Assembly: GCA_904399395.1 (NCBI GenBank)
Contig: CAJFPJ010000075.1
Location: forward strand, 1-64,000
DNA length: 64,000 bases
Direction: 5' to 3'
Source of the DNA: an uncultured Clostridia bacterium
Lineage (GTDB): Bacteria > Bacillota > Clostridia > Oscillospirales > Acutalibacteraceae
This document shows, one piece after another, positions 43,661 to 52,832 of the stretch. Numbering within the stretch: the stretch's first letter is position 1; each line of letters starts with the position of its first letter. The notes beneath the pieces are model-generated. The model searched no databases, had not been told where the DNA came from, and saw only the letters and a program-made list of their open reading frames with translations. The translations under genes were made by a program, and so were the position numbers.

Positions 43661-45217
43661 TTATTTTGCGTATTCGATGGCCCTGCTTTCGCGGATAATA
43701 TTGACTTTGATCTGCCCGGGATATTCCAGGTCGTTTTCGATCTTGGTGCAGATATCCCTTGCTAAAAGGACCATTTTGTCGTCTGTAATGATGTCGGGCT
43801 TAACCATAATGCGAATCTCACGGCCTGCCTGAATGGCGAAGCAGCGCTCTACACCCTCGAAGGAAGAAGCGACCTCCTCGAGCTTTTCCAGACGTTTGAT
43901 GTAATTCTCCAGATTCTCACGGCGTGCACCCGGTCTTGCTGCAGAAATGGCATCCGCCGCTTGAACGATGCAGGCGATAACCGTTTTAGCCTCCACGTCG
44001 CCGTGGTGAGCTTGGATGGCATGAACAACTGTTTCGCTCTCTTTATATTTACGGGCCACGTCCACACCGATTTCCACATGGGAGCCTTCGATTTCATGAT
44101 CCAGTGCCTTGCCGATGTCGTGCAGCAGGCCTGCTCTCTTGGCAACCGTGGGATCAAGCCCCAGCTCAGATGCCATCATACCAGAAAGATAGGCGACCTC
44201 CAGAGAATGATTCAGAACGTTCTGGCCATAGCTGGTGCGGTAACGCAAACGCCCCAGCAGCTTCACGAGTTCCGGATGGATTCCCGTGACACCGGCTTCG
44301 ATAACAGCTCTTTCGCCTTCTTCCTTGATAGTGGCTTCTACTTCGCGGCGGGCTTTTTCAATGGTTTCCTCAATTCTTGCAGGGTGGATACGCCCGTCTG
44401 TAATCAGACGTTCAAGGGCAATACGTGCCACCTCTCGGCGGACAGGCTCAAAACAGGAGAGGGTAATAGCTTCCGGCGTATCATCGATAATCAGATCCAC
44501 GCCTGTCATGGTTTCAATAGCGCGGATATTCCGCCCTTCACGGCCGATAATACGGCCCTTCATTTCATCGTTGGGCAGAGGTACTACCGAGATGGTGGCC
44601 TCGGCCACATGATCAGCTGCACAACGCTGAATAGCCATAGAGATGATCTCGCGGGCGGCCTTATCGGCTTCGTCGCGGGTCTGCTGCTCGAATTCCATCA
44701 GGCGAACAGCTTTATCGTGGGTGAGCTCATCCTCCAGGTTTTTCAGCAGATACTCCTTGGCCTGCTCTACTGTAAAACCGGAGATACGCTCCAGCATTTC
44801 GAATTGGCTTTTTTTGACAGCCTCAGCTTCAGCAAGCCGTTCATCTGCTTGTTTACATTTGTTGGTTAAAACTTCGTCTTTTGCCTCCAGGGACTCCATT
44901 TTCTTATCCAGGCTTTCTTCTTTTTGCTGGATCCGGCGTTCCTGGCGCTGCACCTCCCTGCGGCGGTCATTAAGTTCCCGTTCGCTTTCATTGCGCAGCC
45001 GGTGTATTTCATCTTTGCCTTCCAGAACGGCTTCTTTCTTCTTTGCTTCCGCCGTCTTTATTGCGTCGCTGACGATCCGCTTGGCTTCCTGCTCAGCAGA
45101 GCCGATAGCGAATTCAGCTGTTTTTTTGCGGTGGCTCACGCCTGCGAAAAACGCCGCAGCTCCTGCCGCAGCAGCGCAAACGACGCCTACTACGATGTTT
45201 ACAACAATAGGGTCCAA
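43661..45217 (-). CDS. rny: Ribonuclease Y
   Basis: About 518 residues when read from TTG 45217, matching the usual length near 520. RNase Y is the membrane-anchored endonuclease that starts mRNA decay in Firmicutes. Order of parts: a membrane helix ([20 protein letters not shown]), a long charged coiled coil to about residue 200, a KH domain ([20 protein letters not shown]), and an HD domain ([14 protein letters not shown]) with its distal residues. AGGAGG lies 12 bases before the TTG. A leader of about 290 nt with a possible folded domain precedes it. Confidence 0.95.
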   Translation of the reverse strand: MDPIVVNIVVGVVCAAAAGAAAFFAGVSHRKKTAEFAIGSAEQEAKRIVSDAIKTAEAKKKEAVLEGKDEIHRLRNESERELNDRRREVQRQERRIQQKEESLDKKMESLEAKDEVLTNKCKQADERLAEAEAVKKSQFEMLERISGFTVEQAKEYLLKNLEDELTHDKAVRLMEFEQQTRDEADKAAREIISMAIQRCAADHVAEATISVVPLPNDEMKGRIIGREGRNIRAIETMTGVDLIIDDTPEAITLSCFEPVRREVARIALERLITDGRIHPARIEETIEKARREVEATIKEEGERAVIEAGVTGIHPELVKLLGRLRYRTSYGQNVLNHSLEVAYLSGMMASELGLDPTVAKRAGLLHDIGKALDHEIEGSHVEIGVDVARKYKESETVVHAIQAHHGDVEAKTVIACIVQAADAISAARPGARRENLENYIKRLEKLEEVASSFEGVERCFAIQAGREIRIMVKPDIITDDKMVLLARDICTKIENDLEYPGQIKVNIIRESRAIEYAK

Positions 45218-45373
45218 AGTTTGCCGGCACCTCCTTCGATAGATTTCCATGTTTTCAGAAATACTTAGCGGTGAACTATAAAAAGAAAAAGTATATGAAC
45301 ACATGGAGACAGAAGGTTTCCTGTGCAGGCATATTCTGTTTTTTTATAATTCAACCATTTCCAACCCTTAAGG

Positions 45374-45506
45374 CTGGAATGCGTAATCTTTGATCCGATT
45401 TTCGGGTCTGGGATTTGCTGAGGGTTTTGTGCATATCAATAATCTGAAAAATTTAAAAAATATTCCGGGTGCGTTAATCCCGGGGATGCAAACGTCTGCA
45501 TTCCAG
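45374..45506 (-). ncRNA. Possible structured RNA at the 5' end of the rny transcript
   Basis: The predicted minus-strand transcript starts about 45504 and immediately enters CTGGAATGC, which pairs perfectly with GCATTCCAG ending at 45374. Inside the roughly 115 nt enclosed are CCGGG/CCCGG and CCGA/TCGG hairpins. A closing stem exactly at the transcript start is typical of structured leaders and 6S-like RNAs. I cannot match it to a known family. It has no terminator after it, so it is read as an rny leader rather than a free RNA. Confidence 0.4.
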
Positions 45507-45510
45507 AATA

Positions 45511-45540
45511 ATTGTATTACTTTTCGCCCTTCTGTGTCAA
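45511..45540 (-). promoter_or_regulatory. Promoter of rny
   Basis: On the minus strand TTGACA (45540-45535), 18 bp, TACAAT (45516-45511). Confidence 0.7.
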
Positions 45541-45721
45541 GGAAATTCCTTGCTTTCTGTATAATTTGTTGAAATACATATAAATACTCCAAATTTCTTT
45601 CCGAGATAACAACAGGGCGAGGAAATTTGTGTTTTTGTGTTATTAAAAAATATCCCTATCCAAGGCCATGATCTCTGTGGTTAGGATGAATTTCCATTTT
45701 TAACTGGATTTTACAGGACTA

Positions 45722-45750
45722 TTGACTTTTCCGGTCATGAATGCTACCAT
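45722..45750 (+). promoter_or_regulatory. Promoter of the thrS leader
   Basis: TTGACT at 45722-45727, 17 bp, TACCAT at 45745-45750. It places the start of the T-box leader near 45757. Confidence 0.6.
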
Positions 45751-45756
45751 GAACAG

Positions 45757-46103
45757 TAAAGAAGGGTATTGACACCCCTTAATAGTAAGAAATCGTGGAT
45801 GAGGAATCCTTTTTTGCAAAATTCTGTCTGCAGAGAGCCCGGCTCAAGGCTGTAAGGCTGGGTGACGGAAGTGGAAAAGGGCACCGCCTCGGAGTGTGCG
45901 CTGAAAAAAGGCGCGCCGGAAGCCGCCGTTACCGGCGCCAGAGGGCATGGCTTTTGCAAGTAAGCTTATAGCAAAAAGTTTTGTCTCCAAAATTTTTCTG
46001 CCGTATAGAAAAAGGAAAGAGCTGTGCTGAATCAGGGTGGAACCGCGGATGGTAGAGTTTTAATTGCCTTCGCCCCTATGTATGGGGCGAAGGCTTTTCT
46101 TTT
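45757..46103 (+). promoter_or_regulatory. T-box leader of thrS
   Basis: A T-box riboswitch that senses uncharged threonyl-tRNA. The diagnostic T-box bulge AGGGTGGAACCGCGG is at 46034-46048. Stem I features are the AGAGAGCC element at about 45830 and the segment ending CCTCGGAGTG near 45895. A likely Thr specifier codon ACC lies at 45883-45885. The terminator follows at 46066; pairing of the T-box sequence with upstream bases would give the antiterminator. Low threonine charging should allow read-through into thrS. Confidence 0.9.
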
Positions 46104-46104
46104 T
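46066..46104 (+). terminator. Conditional terminator of the T-box
   Basis: GCCTTCGCCCC (46066-46076) pairs with GGGGCGAAGGC (46084-46094), followed by TTTTCTTTTT. Confidence 0.92.
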
Positions 46105-46291
46105 GGCTAAAGGGCTGCGGCTTCAAGTGTTTGAAAACTATCTAAATCCGGAGAGTATTTGCTTTTGGCAACAGGTAGGCTTGGGCAAATTTTTTGCGGG
46201 AAAAGTATTCCGTTGAGAGCACATTGGATGAGTATACTATGCGCGATGCGCGTGGAGACAAATATGAAATTGCGAAAGGGGAAATAGTACC

Positions 46292-48208
46292 ATGAGCATG
46301 ATTACAGTAAAGCTAAGAGACGATAGCCGTCAGTTTGAAAGCGGCATTACCATTGCAGAGGTGGCGAAGTCCATAGGGATGGGCCTTTATAAGGCTGCCT
46401 GTGCCGGCCGCGTAAATGGTAATGCGGTGGATCTCCGCACCCCCCTCACAGAGGACTGCGAGCTCGAGATTCTTACTTTCGATAGTGCTGAGGGCAAGCA
46501 CGCTTATTGGCACACGACTTCCCATATTTTGGCCCAAGCCGTAAGACGTCTGTTTCCAGAGGCTGCTTTGGCTATTGGGCCAGCCATTGACAATGGCTTC
46601 TATTACGATATGGATCTTCCTCGTTCCCTAACGCCGGAAGATCTGGAGAAAATCGAAGCTGAAATGAAGAAGATTATCAAGGAAAATCTGCCTTTGGAGC
46701 GCTTTGAGCTTTCTCCGGAAGATGCCAAGGCTCTTATGGAAAAGGAAAAACAGCCCTATAAGGTGGAGCTGATCGAAGAACATTCCGGCAAGGGCGAAAA
46801 AATCAGCTTTTACCGGCAGGGTGAGTTTACAGATCTGTGCGCTGGCCCCCACCTGATGACCACCGGCCAGATAAAAGCCATTAAGCTCACAAACTGCACC
46901 GGCGCTTACTGGCGTGCGGATGCTAATAACAAGATGCTGCAGCGCGTGTATGGCATTTCTTTCCCCAAGGCGTCGGAGCTGGAGGCGTACGTGACCATGC
47001 TGGAAGAAGCGAAAAAGCGCGACCACCGGAAGCTGGGCCGCGAGCTGGAGCTTTTCACCATCATGGACGAGGGCCCCGGGTTCCCCTTCTTCCTGCCCAA
47101 GGGTATGATCCTGAAGAATCTTCTCATCGACTACTGGAGGGAGATCCACAGAGAAGCGGGCTACCAGGAGATTTCCACGCCCGTTATCCTGAGCCGTTCC
47201 CTGTGGGAGCGCAGCGGCCACTGGGATCATTATAAGCAGAATATGTATACCACTGTGATAGACGGCGAAGATTACGCTATCAAGCCCATGAACTGCCCCG
47301 GCGGCATACTGGTATACCAGACGAAAATGCACTCCTACAGAGATCTGCCCCTGCGCATCGGAGAGCTGGGCCTGGTGCACCGGCACGAGCTTTCCGGCGC
47401 CCTGCACGGCCTTATGCGCGTCAGGTGCTTTACGCAGGACGACGCCCATATCTTTATGCTGAAAAGCCAGATCAAAGAGGAGATCAAGGGAGTTGTCCGG
47501 CTGATCGATAAGGTCTATAAGACGTTTGGATTCCCCTACCATATCGAGCTTTCCACCATGCCAGAGGACCACATGGGGGCCATTGAGGATTGGAACGAGG
47601 CTACGGATGCTCTCCGTTCTGCTATTTCCGAGTTGGGATATGACTACGAGGTGAACGAAGGAGACGGCGCCTTCTACGGCCCGAAGCTGGATTTCCACCT
47701 GACAGATTGTCTGGGCCGCACTTGGCAGTGTGGAACCATTCAGCTGGACTTCCAGCTTCCCGAACGGTTTGAACTGGAATATACGGGTGAGGACGGCGCA
47801 AAGCACCGCCCGATCATGATCCACAGGGTGGTGTTCGGCAGCATTGAACGGTTTATCGGCATCCTGACTGAGCATTTTGCGGGGGCGTTCCCGGCTTGGC
47901 TTTCTCCCGTGCAGGTGAAGGTGCTCCCCATATCCGAGCGGCATCACGAGTATGCATCCCAGGTGGAAGAGGCTCTTACAAAGGCTGGCTTCCGTGTAGA
48001 GGCTGACATGCGCAGCGAGAAGATTGGTTATAAGATTCGTGAGGCGCAGCTGCAGAAAATCCCCTATATGCTGGTTGTGGGCGATAAGGAGGCAGAAAGC
48101 GGAGAGGTCTCCGTCCGCGGGAGAAAGGCTGGCGATCTGGGCAGTATGACTGTAGAGGCATTTATAGAAAAGCTTCGTGAAGAAGTGGATTCTAAGGCCA
48201 TGGAATAA
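46292..48208 (+). CDS. thrS: Threonyl-tRNA synthetase
   Basis: A 638-residue class II synthetase charging tRNA-Thr. The TGS domain covers residues 1-65. The editing domain contains HTTSHILAQAVRRLFP and the C/H metal site (TDLCAGPHL). The catalytic core has PVILSRSLWERSGHWDHY (motif 1), NCPGG, the motif 2 region LRIGELGLVHRHELSGALHG and VRCFTQDDAHIF. The anticodon-binding domain starts near WLSPVQVKVLPIS. Length is standard. Start ATG 46292 has AAAGGGGAA upstream, 190 nt after the T-box terminator. Expression is controlled by that leader. Confidence 0.97.
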   Translation: MSMITVKLRDDSRQFESGITIAEVAKSIGMGLYKAACAGRVNGNAVDLRTPLTEDCELEILTFDSAEGKHAYWHTTSHILAQAVRRLFPEAALAIGPAIDNGFYYDMDLPRSLTPEDLEKIEAEMKKIIKENLPLERFELSPEDAKALMEKEKQPYKVELIEEHSGKGEKISFYRQGEFTDLCAGPHLMTTGQIKAIKLTNCTGAYWRADANNKMLQRVYGISFPKASELEAYVTMLEEAKKRDHRKLGRELELFTIMDEGPGFPFFLPKGMILKNLLIDYWREIHREAGYQEISTPVILSRSLWERSGHWDHYKQNMYTTVIDGEDYAIKPMNCPGGILVYQTKMHSYRDLPLRIGELGLVHRHELSGALHGLMRVRCFTQDDAHIFMLKSQIKEEIKGVVRLIDKVYKTFGFPYHIELSTMPEDHMGAIEDWNEATDALRSAISELGYDYEVNEGDGAFYGPKLDFHLTDCLGRTWQCGTIQLDFQLPERFELEYTGEDGAKHRPIMIHRVVFGSIERFIGILTEHFAGAFPAWLSPVQVKVLPISERHHEYASQVEEALTKAGFRVEADMRSEKIGYKIREAQLQKIPYMLVVGDKEAESGEVSVRGRKAGDLGSMTVEAFIEKLREEVDSKAME

Positions 48209-48314
48209 AAGGATAAGCGGATCCGCCGGGCGGGCCGGAGCGTAAGGCTGCCGGTGAACCGTTCCGAATTATACGGACAGCACAAAAAGCCTGAATGCAG
48301 GGAAATACGAATCT

Positions 48315-48533
48315 TTAAGCGGAGAGGCGTTGCGCAAGCGGCGTCTCTCCGGTCTTAAACTGGATGCGCTCGTAATTGTAAAAATGGATATAGCGGTCAA
48401 TCATCTCGTTTGCCTCAGAAAACGTGGCAGGTTTGTGCCGGTTTTTGAGGATGGAGAAAAAGTTTTCTGTCATCGCGTTGTCATGCGGGTTTCCTCTCCT
48501 TTTTATAGATGGTCGTTTTAAAGTGCCGTTCAA
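48315..48533 (-). pseudogene. IS3-family OrfB transposase remnant
   Basis: The last about 70 residues of an IS3/IS150-type OrfB integrase: RRGNPHDNAMTENFFSILKN with the final glutamate of the DDE triad, then IDRYIHFYNYERIQFKTGETP. Everything upstream of this (the first two catalytic aspartates and OrfA) is missing, and the surrounding bases show no transposase sequence. It is therefore a decayed fragment inserted behind thrS, between it and the sugar importer operon. Confidence 0.8.
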
Positions 48534-48767
48534 ATACCGAAACAGGGCTTTCCTTTGAAATTACCATAGAGAAAGCCGTCTCCCAGATATACCATGGAGT
48601 GGGGTGAGAGCCAACTGCAAATCTCTACCGAAATCGTGCAATTTCCGACTATAGTGTGTAAGGCTGGATCTGAATATAAAAAGAACGCTTCCCCTTTAAA
48701 CTAAAAGGGGAAGCGTTCCAGATAGGGAAGAATAGACACAAATTAATGCATATTCTTTTAAAATTAA
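48534..48767. other. Non-coding stretch after the IS remnant
   Basis: No convincing gene. It ends with the importer-operon terminator at 48683-48718. The junction near 48540 probably marks where the transposase fragment was broken. Confidence 0.35.
48676..48718 (-). terminator. Rho-independent terminator of the sugar importer operon
   Basis: GAACGCTTCCCCTTT (48683-48697) pairs with its complement (48704-48718). On the minus strand it is followed by TTTTTATA. Confidence 0.88.
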
Positions 48768-50441
48768 TTATAGTGCAAGGTATTCGTCCCAGCGTTCCTG
48801 ATACATCTGTACAAGCGTTTCAGAACCGAGAGTTTTACACTGCTCGACATAGGCATTCCAGCTGTTGTCGTCGATACCCTGGAGAATAAAGGTAGAGAGC
48901 ATGTTGTCGGTATATTTACGCAACTCGGTATCTATGTCGGTGAAGGTGGCCATTTTATCCTCATCAAAGCTGAGAGAGCTGGGCCATGTCTGTACAGCAT
49001 GGTTTATGTATACGTTGTTATTAGCATTTCCGCGGTCAATAAACTGCTGAACAGTATTTTGCTTCAGCGCAGCCATGCCATCTCCGCCCAGATTCCAATA
49101 GACAGAGTTGCCAACAGGGGAGTAACGGCCGATCAACGCGGTATTGACGGCTTCACCGTCAGGTGTTTCTGCCATTTCCGTCCAAGCTGTCTTTTCATCA
49201 TTCTGCCATTTCCAGCTTATATTTTCTTCGCCGAACCGGGCGCTGACGGCTCTTTCACCAGCATCCAGGAAAGTATCCACCCAGCGGATTGTGGCCTCAG
49301 GATATTTATTGTTGGACATAATGGTGAAGCAGTTAGCGGTAACACCAGTTACAAGTCCGGGCTTTGCAACCACCTGATCCTCAAAGGCATCGATGATGAC
49401 GTAGTTGTTTTTCTCGGTTTCACCGTTATTCAATTCCAGCCAGCTGAACGCAGCCGTCATGCCGATGCCTTCCTCAGAGCGAGATTTTGCCCAGAACTGG
49501 TTATCATTCTGTGTGAAGGTTTCTCCATCAAACAGACCTTCTGTATACAGCTTATTGAAGAATTCCAGCCCTTCACGATATTCTTCCGTGGTGGGGACAA
49601 ATATTACTTTGTCATCTACGATGTTGATATGGGAGTTATCATCGGCTACGCCAAAGAAGCCAAAGAAATTGCCGATAGAGTTGCTGCCGTTTACAACGTT
49701 GGCGCTGGAGAACTGGCGCGCAGAGAGACAGATTTCATCTCCCTTTACACCGTTGCCGTTAGCATCTTTTTCCTTAAATGTTTTGAGCATGTTATAGAAT
49801 TCGTCTACATTGGTGGGCGCTTCCAAACCTACCCGATCCAACCAGGTCTGGTTCACAATCATCAAGCTGGGAATACGTGTGCCCAATGCCTCGTCAACCT
49901 TGGGAAGAGAATAGATTTTTCCGTCAGAATACACGATCTGTTTTCTCAGGTCATCTCTGGCTTCTAACCATTTCATGGCGTTGGGAGCATATTCCTTCAA
50001 AAGGTCTGTCAGTTCGACGATCATGCCCTGCTGCCCATATTTGAGAACAACACTATTGGGAATGGTGCCGCCATAGAAGGCGTCAGGCAAATTTGTGTTT
50101 GACGTGATCATCAGCTGGACTTTATCCGCCCATGCTTCGCCGTTAATTTCTTCCCATTCGATGTGAATACCGCTCTCTTCTTCATATTCCTTGAACATCT
50201 TCATATCAGAATATCCATTCTGATAGTTTTCGTCCAAGGGAGCCGCAAAGCGCAAGGTAATAGGCTCATTTACAATGGGAAAACCGGTTTTGTTGAAGTT
50301 AGCGGTTTCACTGCCAGCACTGGAATCCCCGGAGCCGCCGGAAGGAGCTGCGGAAGAACTGTCTCCGCTGGGGCCGCATCCAGCAGCCAGGCTGAGAAGC
50401 ATAGCTGCGGATAAGAGGGCTGCTGCGAATCTCTTTTTCAT
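48768..50441 (-). CDS. lplA: Sugar-binding lipoprotein of ABC importer, LplA-like
   Basis: A 557-residue extracellular solute-binding protein. Signal peptide MKKRFAAALLSAAMLLSLAAGC has a classic lipobox (LAAGC), followed by a Ser/Gly-rich linker, then the two-lobed family-1 binding fold. The size and the absence of a local ATPase are typical of the LplA/YtcQ group, which binds oligosaccharides such as polygalacturonate or xylan fragments. Start ATG 50441 is preceded by AAAGGAAG. It is last in an operon with two permease genes. The ligand is not readable from sequence; the nearby glycosidases suggest plant oligosaccharides. Confidence 0.87.
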   Translation of the reverse strand: MKKRFAAALLSAAMLLSLAAGCGPSGDSSSAAPSGGSGDSSAGSETANFNKTGFPIVNEPITLRFAAPLDENYQNGYSDMKMFKEYEEESGIHIEWEEINGEAWADKVQLMITSNTNLPDAFYGGTIPNSVVLKYGQQGMIVELTDLLKEYAPNAMKWLEARDDLRKQIVYSDGKIYSLPKVDEALGTRIPSLMIVNQTWLDRVGLEAPTNVDEFYNMLKTFKEKDANGNGVKGDEICLSARQFSSANVVNGSNSIGNFFGFFGVADDNSHINIVDDKVIFVPTTEEYREGLEFFNKLYTEGLFDGETFTQNDNQFWAKSRSEEGIGMTAAFSWLELNNGETEKNNYVIIDAFEDQVVAKPGLVTGVTANCFTIMSNNKYPEATIRWVDTFLDAGERAVSARFGEENISWKWQNDEKTAWTEMAETPDGEAVNTALIGRYSPVGNSVYWNLGGDGMAALKQNTVQQFIDRGNANNNVYINHAVQTWPSSLSFDEDKMATFTDIDTELRKYTDNMLSTFILQGIDDNSWNAYVEQCKTLGSETLVQMYQERWDEYLAL

Positions 50442-50513
50442 GTTCATCTTCCTTTCTTTACTAAGGGCGATTATCTTAACGGAACGCAATCCGTCAGGGT
50501 ACTGAATAACACG

Positions 50514-51407
50514 TTAGCCTTTTACTGAGCCGATCATGACACCTTTGACAAAGTATTTCTGAGCGAACGGGTACATGATCAGAACTGGCACAGAGGATAC
50601 GACGATAACGCCATATTTTATAAGCTCTGCATATCGCTGGCGTTCCAAGGAATCGGCCAGCTGACCTTCAGAGGTTATAACGTCTGTTAACCGGTTTTGA
50701 AGGAGAATCTCGCGTAGGACCAACTGTAAAGGATAGTATTCTTTATTGGAAAGATACATCATAGCATTGAAATAGGAGTTCCATTGCCCTACGGCGTAAA
50801 ATACGACCATGACAGCAATAATTGCTTTTGAGAGCGGTATGGCGATACGGAAATAAAACTGAAAAACTCCGCATCCGTCTATTTCTGCCGCTTCAAATAA
50901 TTCATCTGGTAAATTGCTTTGGAAGAATGTGCGACATATAATCATATTGTATACAGAGACCATTCCTAAAATCACCATAACTGCTGGATTATTGTTTAAT
51001 CCCAACGTATTGATGACGATGTAAAGAGGGATCATGCCGCCGCTAAAATACATTGTTATGATGAAATATGCCATTAACACATTTCTGCCAGCCAAATTTT
51101 TTCGGGAAAGTGCAAAACCAGCGCTGACGGTTACAATTATGCTGAGTAAAGTTCCCATAACAGTATAAATAATGGTGTTGCGGTATCCTGTCCATATAGA
51201 ACTGTCTTCGAATAATCGAGCATAACCATCTAGGGAAGGCTGAATTGGATAGATGGTAACATCGCCTCCATTGACTGCATCCGGGTCGCTTATAGAAGCG
51301 ATTACGATAAAGTAAAGGGGGTATAAAACGATTAACGCTAATATAAGAAGAATAATAAAATTTATGATATCAAAAACTTTATCTTCCTTAGGTTTTCGGA
51401 TAGCCAT
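50514..51407 (-). CDS. lplC: ABC sugar permease, LplC/YtcP-like
   Basis: A 297-residue permease of the MalG-like type with six membrane spans. The cytoplasmic EAA loop reads ELFEAAEIDGCGVFQFYFRIAIPLSKA (about residues 188-214), the contact site for the ATPase. The C-terminus YFVKGVMIGSVKG is characteristic of the LplC/YtcP group. It is second in the operon, 31 bp after LplB. ATG 51407 has AAGGGTGAG upstream. Confidence 0.9.
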   Translation of the reverse strand: MAIRKPKEDKVFDIINFIILLILALIVLYPLYFIVIASISDPDAVNGGDVTIYPIQPSLDGYARLFEDSSIWTGYRNTIIYTVMGTLLSIIVTVSAGFALSRKNLAGRNVLMAYFIITMYFSGGMIPLYIVINTLGLNNNPAVMVILGMVSVYNMIICRTFFQSNLPDELFEAAEIDGCGVFQFYFRIAIPLSKAIIAVMVVFYAVGQWNSYFNAMMYLSNKEYYPLQLVLREILLQNRLTDVITSEGQLADSLERQRYAELIKYGVIVVSSVPVLIMYPFAQKYFVKGVMIGSVKG

Positions 51408-51438
51408 ATTTTCTCACCCTTTCGTTATGTTATGAAAA

Positions 51439-52398
51439 TTACCATAGACTGGTGTCAGTTAAGGAACGGCTGATTTTATTAACGGTAATCAACATGATGC
51501 AGTTGATTACGTTATTAAATAGACCGACGGCCGTTGAATAGCTGTAATCTGCGTCTATAATACCTTTCTTATAAATTTGGGTGGAAATAATTTCAGATAC
51601 GGGAAGGTTGATGCTGTTCTGCATGAGATACATTTTATCAAAACCGACACTCATAATGGATCCTACGTTCATAATAAGCAGGATCATTGCCGTAGGTAGA
51701 ATGGAAGGAAGGTCGATATACAGGATCCGTTTTAATTTCGTCGCGCCGTCGACAATGGCAGCTTCATGCATTTCGGCACTGACACTAGACAGTGCCGATA
51801 TGTAGATGATTGTGTTGAATCCTGTGCTTTGCCAAACACCCGACCATACATACAGATGGCGGAAATATCCGATTTCACCGAAAAAGTTTATAGGTTCACC
51901 GCCCAGAGCTGTGATAATAGTGTTAAAAACACCGCTGGAGGGAGACATCATGATTTGCATCATGCCTATAAGAACGACTACAGAAATAAAATGGGGGGCA
52001 TACAGGACGTTTTGCACGAATTTTTTGAATCCTGAACGACTGCACTGATTTAATAACAAAGCTACAATGATTGGCATTGGGAAACCAGCCACTAATTGAT
52101 ATAGGCTGATTATGACGGTGTTTTGAATCAGACTTACACAGGAGGGGGACCTAAAAAAGCGTTCAAAATGCTCCCATCCTACCCAGGGGCTCCCCGTAAT
52201 TCCCAATTGTGGAAAAAATTCTTTAAATGCAATCTGGATACCATACATGGGCCAGTAGTTAAAAATAAAAATATAGACAACTGCAGGAAGCAGTAACAGA
52301 TAAAATGGATAATCCCTACGTAACCTTTTGCGTAAAGGCAGATGATTAAAGCCTTCAGCTTTCATTTGAGCTTTCGATTTTTTTGCCATACTAGCCAT
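51439..52398 (-). CDS. lplB: ABC sugar permease, LplB/YteP-like
   Basis: A 319-residue permease with six spans. The N-terminal SRP-type stretch DYPFYLLLLPAVVYIFIFNYWPMYGIQIAFKEF is the hallmark of the LplB/YteP family. The EAA loop is MHEAAIVDGATKLKRILYIDLPSI. Start at ATG 52398 is favoured, with GAGGTG nine bases before; a GTG four codons upstream is possible. First gene of the operon. It pairs with LplC, probably served by a shared MsmK-type ATPase encoded elsewhere. Confidence 0.9.
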   Translation of the reverse strand: MASMAKKSKAQMKAEGFNHLPLRKRLRRDYPFYLLLLPAVVYIFIFNYWPMYGIQIAFKEFFPQLGITGSPWVGWEHFERFFRSPSCVSLIQNTVIISLYQLVAGFPMPIIVALLLNQCSRSGFKKFVQNVLYAPHFISVVVLIGMMQIMMSPSSGVFNTIITALGGEPINFFGEIGYFRHLYVWSGVWQSTGFNTIIYISALSSVSAEMHEAAIVDGATKLKRILYIDLPSILPTAMILLIMNVGSIMSVGFDKMYLMQNSINLPVSEIISTQIYKKGIIDADYSYSTAVGLFNNVINCIMLITVNKISRSLTDTSLW

Positions 52399-52775
52399 CT
52401 CAATATGCACCTCTTTCCGTTTTAAAGGCAGACTATCATGATTTTTCTTTGCGTATAGATACGGAGAATATCCTTATCTACCATTACGCGCGCTAAACTC
52501 CTCCTTTTGTATAACCTCTCAAAAGAGTTTGTATGAAAGGTTATCGGTTTTCATTCCCATTTGATTAAAATTGATAGTTTTCCATGTTGCCAAAATTTCT
52601 TATTGTATATTTTTGTTTCTGTTGCTTTCAATATAATATGAATACACACAAAAATATATAGATAAATTTCATATTTTATATGCTTATTATCACATGATCA
52701 ATAATATGATAAGAATTCATATTAGATATGTGCGAATTATAACGTCTGTGCTGTATTTCATCGAGGTGAAAACGA
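52399..52775. other. Leader and regulatory region of the importer operon
   Basis: An AT-rich region with three copies of the octamer TTCATATT or its complement, at 52635-52642, 52668-52675 and 52716-52723. The first two are in opposite orientation with centres about 33 bp apart. Nearer the gene is an ATAACCT/AGGTTAT hairpin around 52510-52543, and a possible 20-codon open frame (52484 to 52422) with AGGAGG 15 bases upstream, too far to trust. The operon promoter must be here, but I cannot pick it with confidence. Confidence 0.4.
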
Positions 52776-52810
52776 AAAAAGCCTCCAGATTAAACATCCG
52801 AAGGCTTTTT
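52776..52810 (-). terminator. Hairpin near the regulator's 3' end
   Basis: AAAAAGCCT (52776-52784) pairs with AGGCTTTTT (52802-52810). It has U-tracts on both strands and follows the minus-strand AraC-type regulator gene. Confidence 0.75.
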
Positions 52811-52832
52811 AATGCAGTGGTTGAGTGGTTGC

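Noticed and set aside
46628-47947. 439-codon frame antisense to thrS
   Set aside because: thrS is unmistakable; the antisense frame has no start signal.
48222-48260. GC-rich stretch after thrS as terminator
   Set aside because: No stable stem followed by a U-tract could be drawn.
52422-52484. 20-codon possible leader peptide before the sugar importer
   Set aside because: The AGGAGG lies 15 bases upstream, too far for efficient initiation, and nothing in the codons suggests attenuation.
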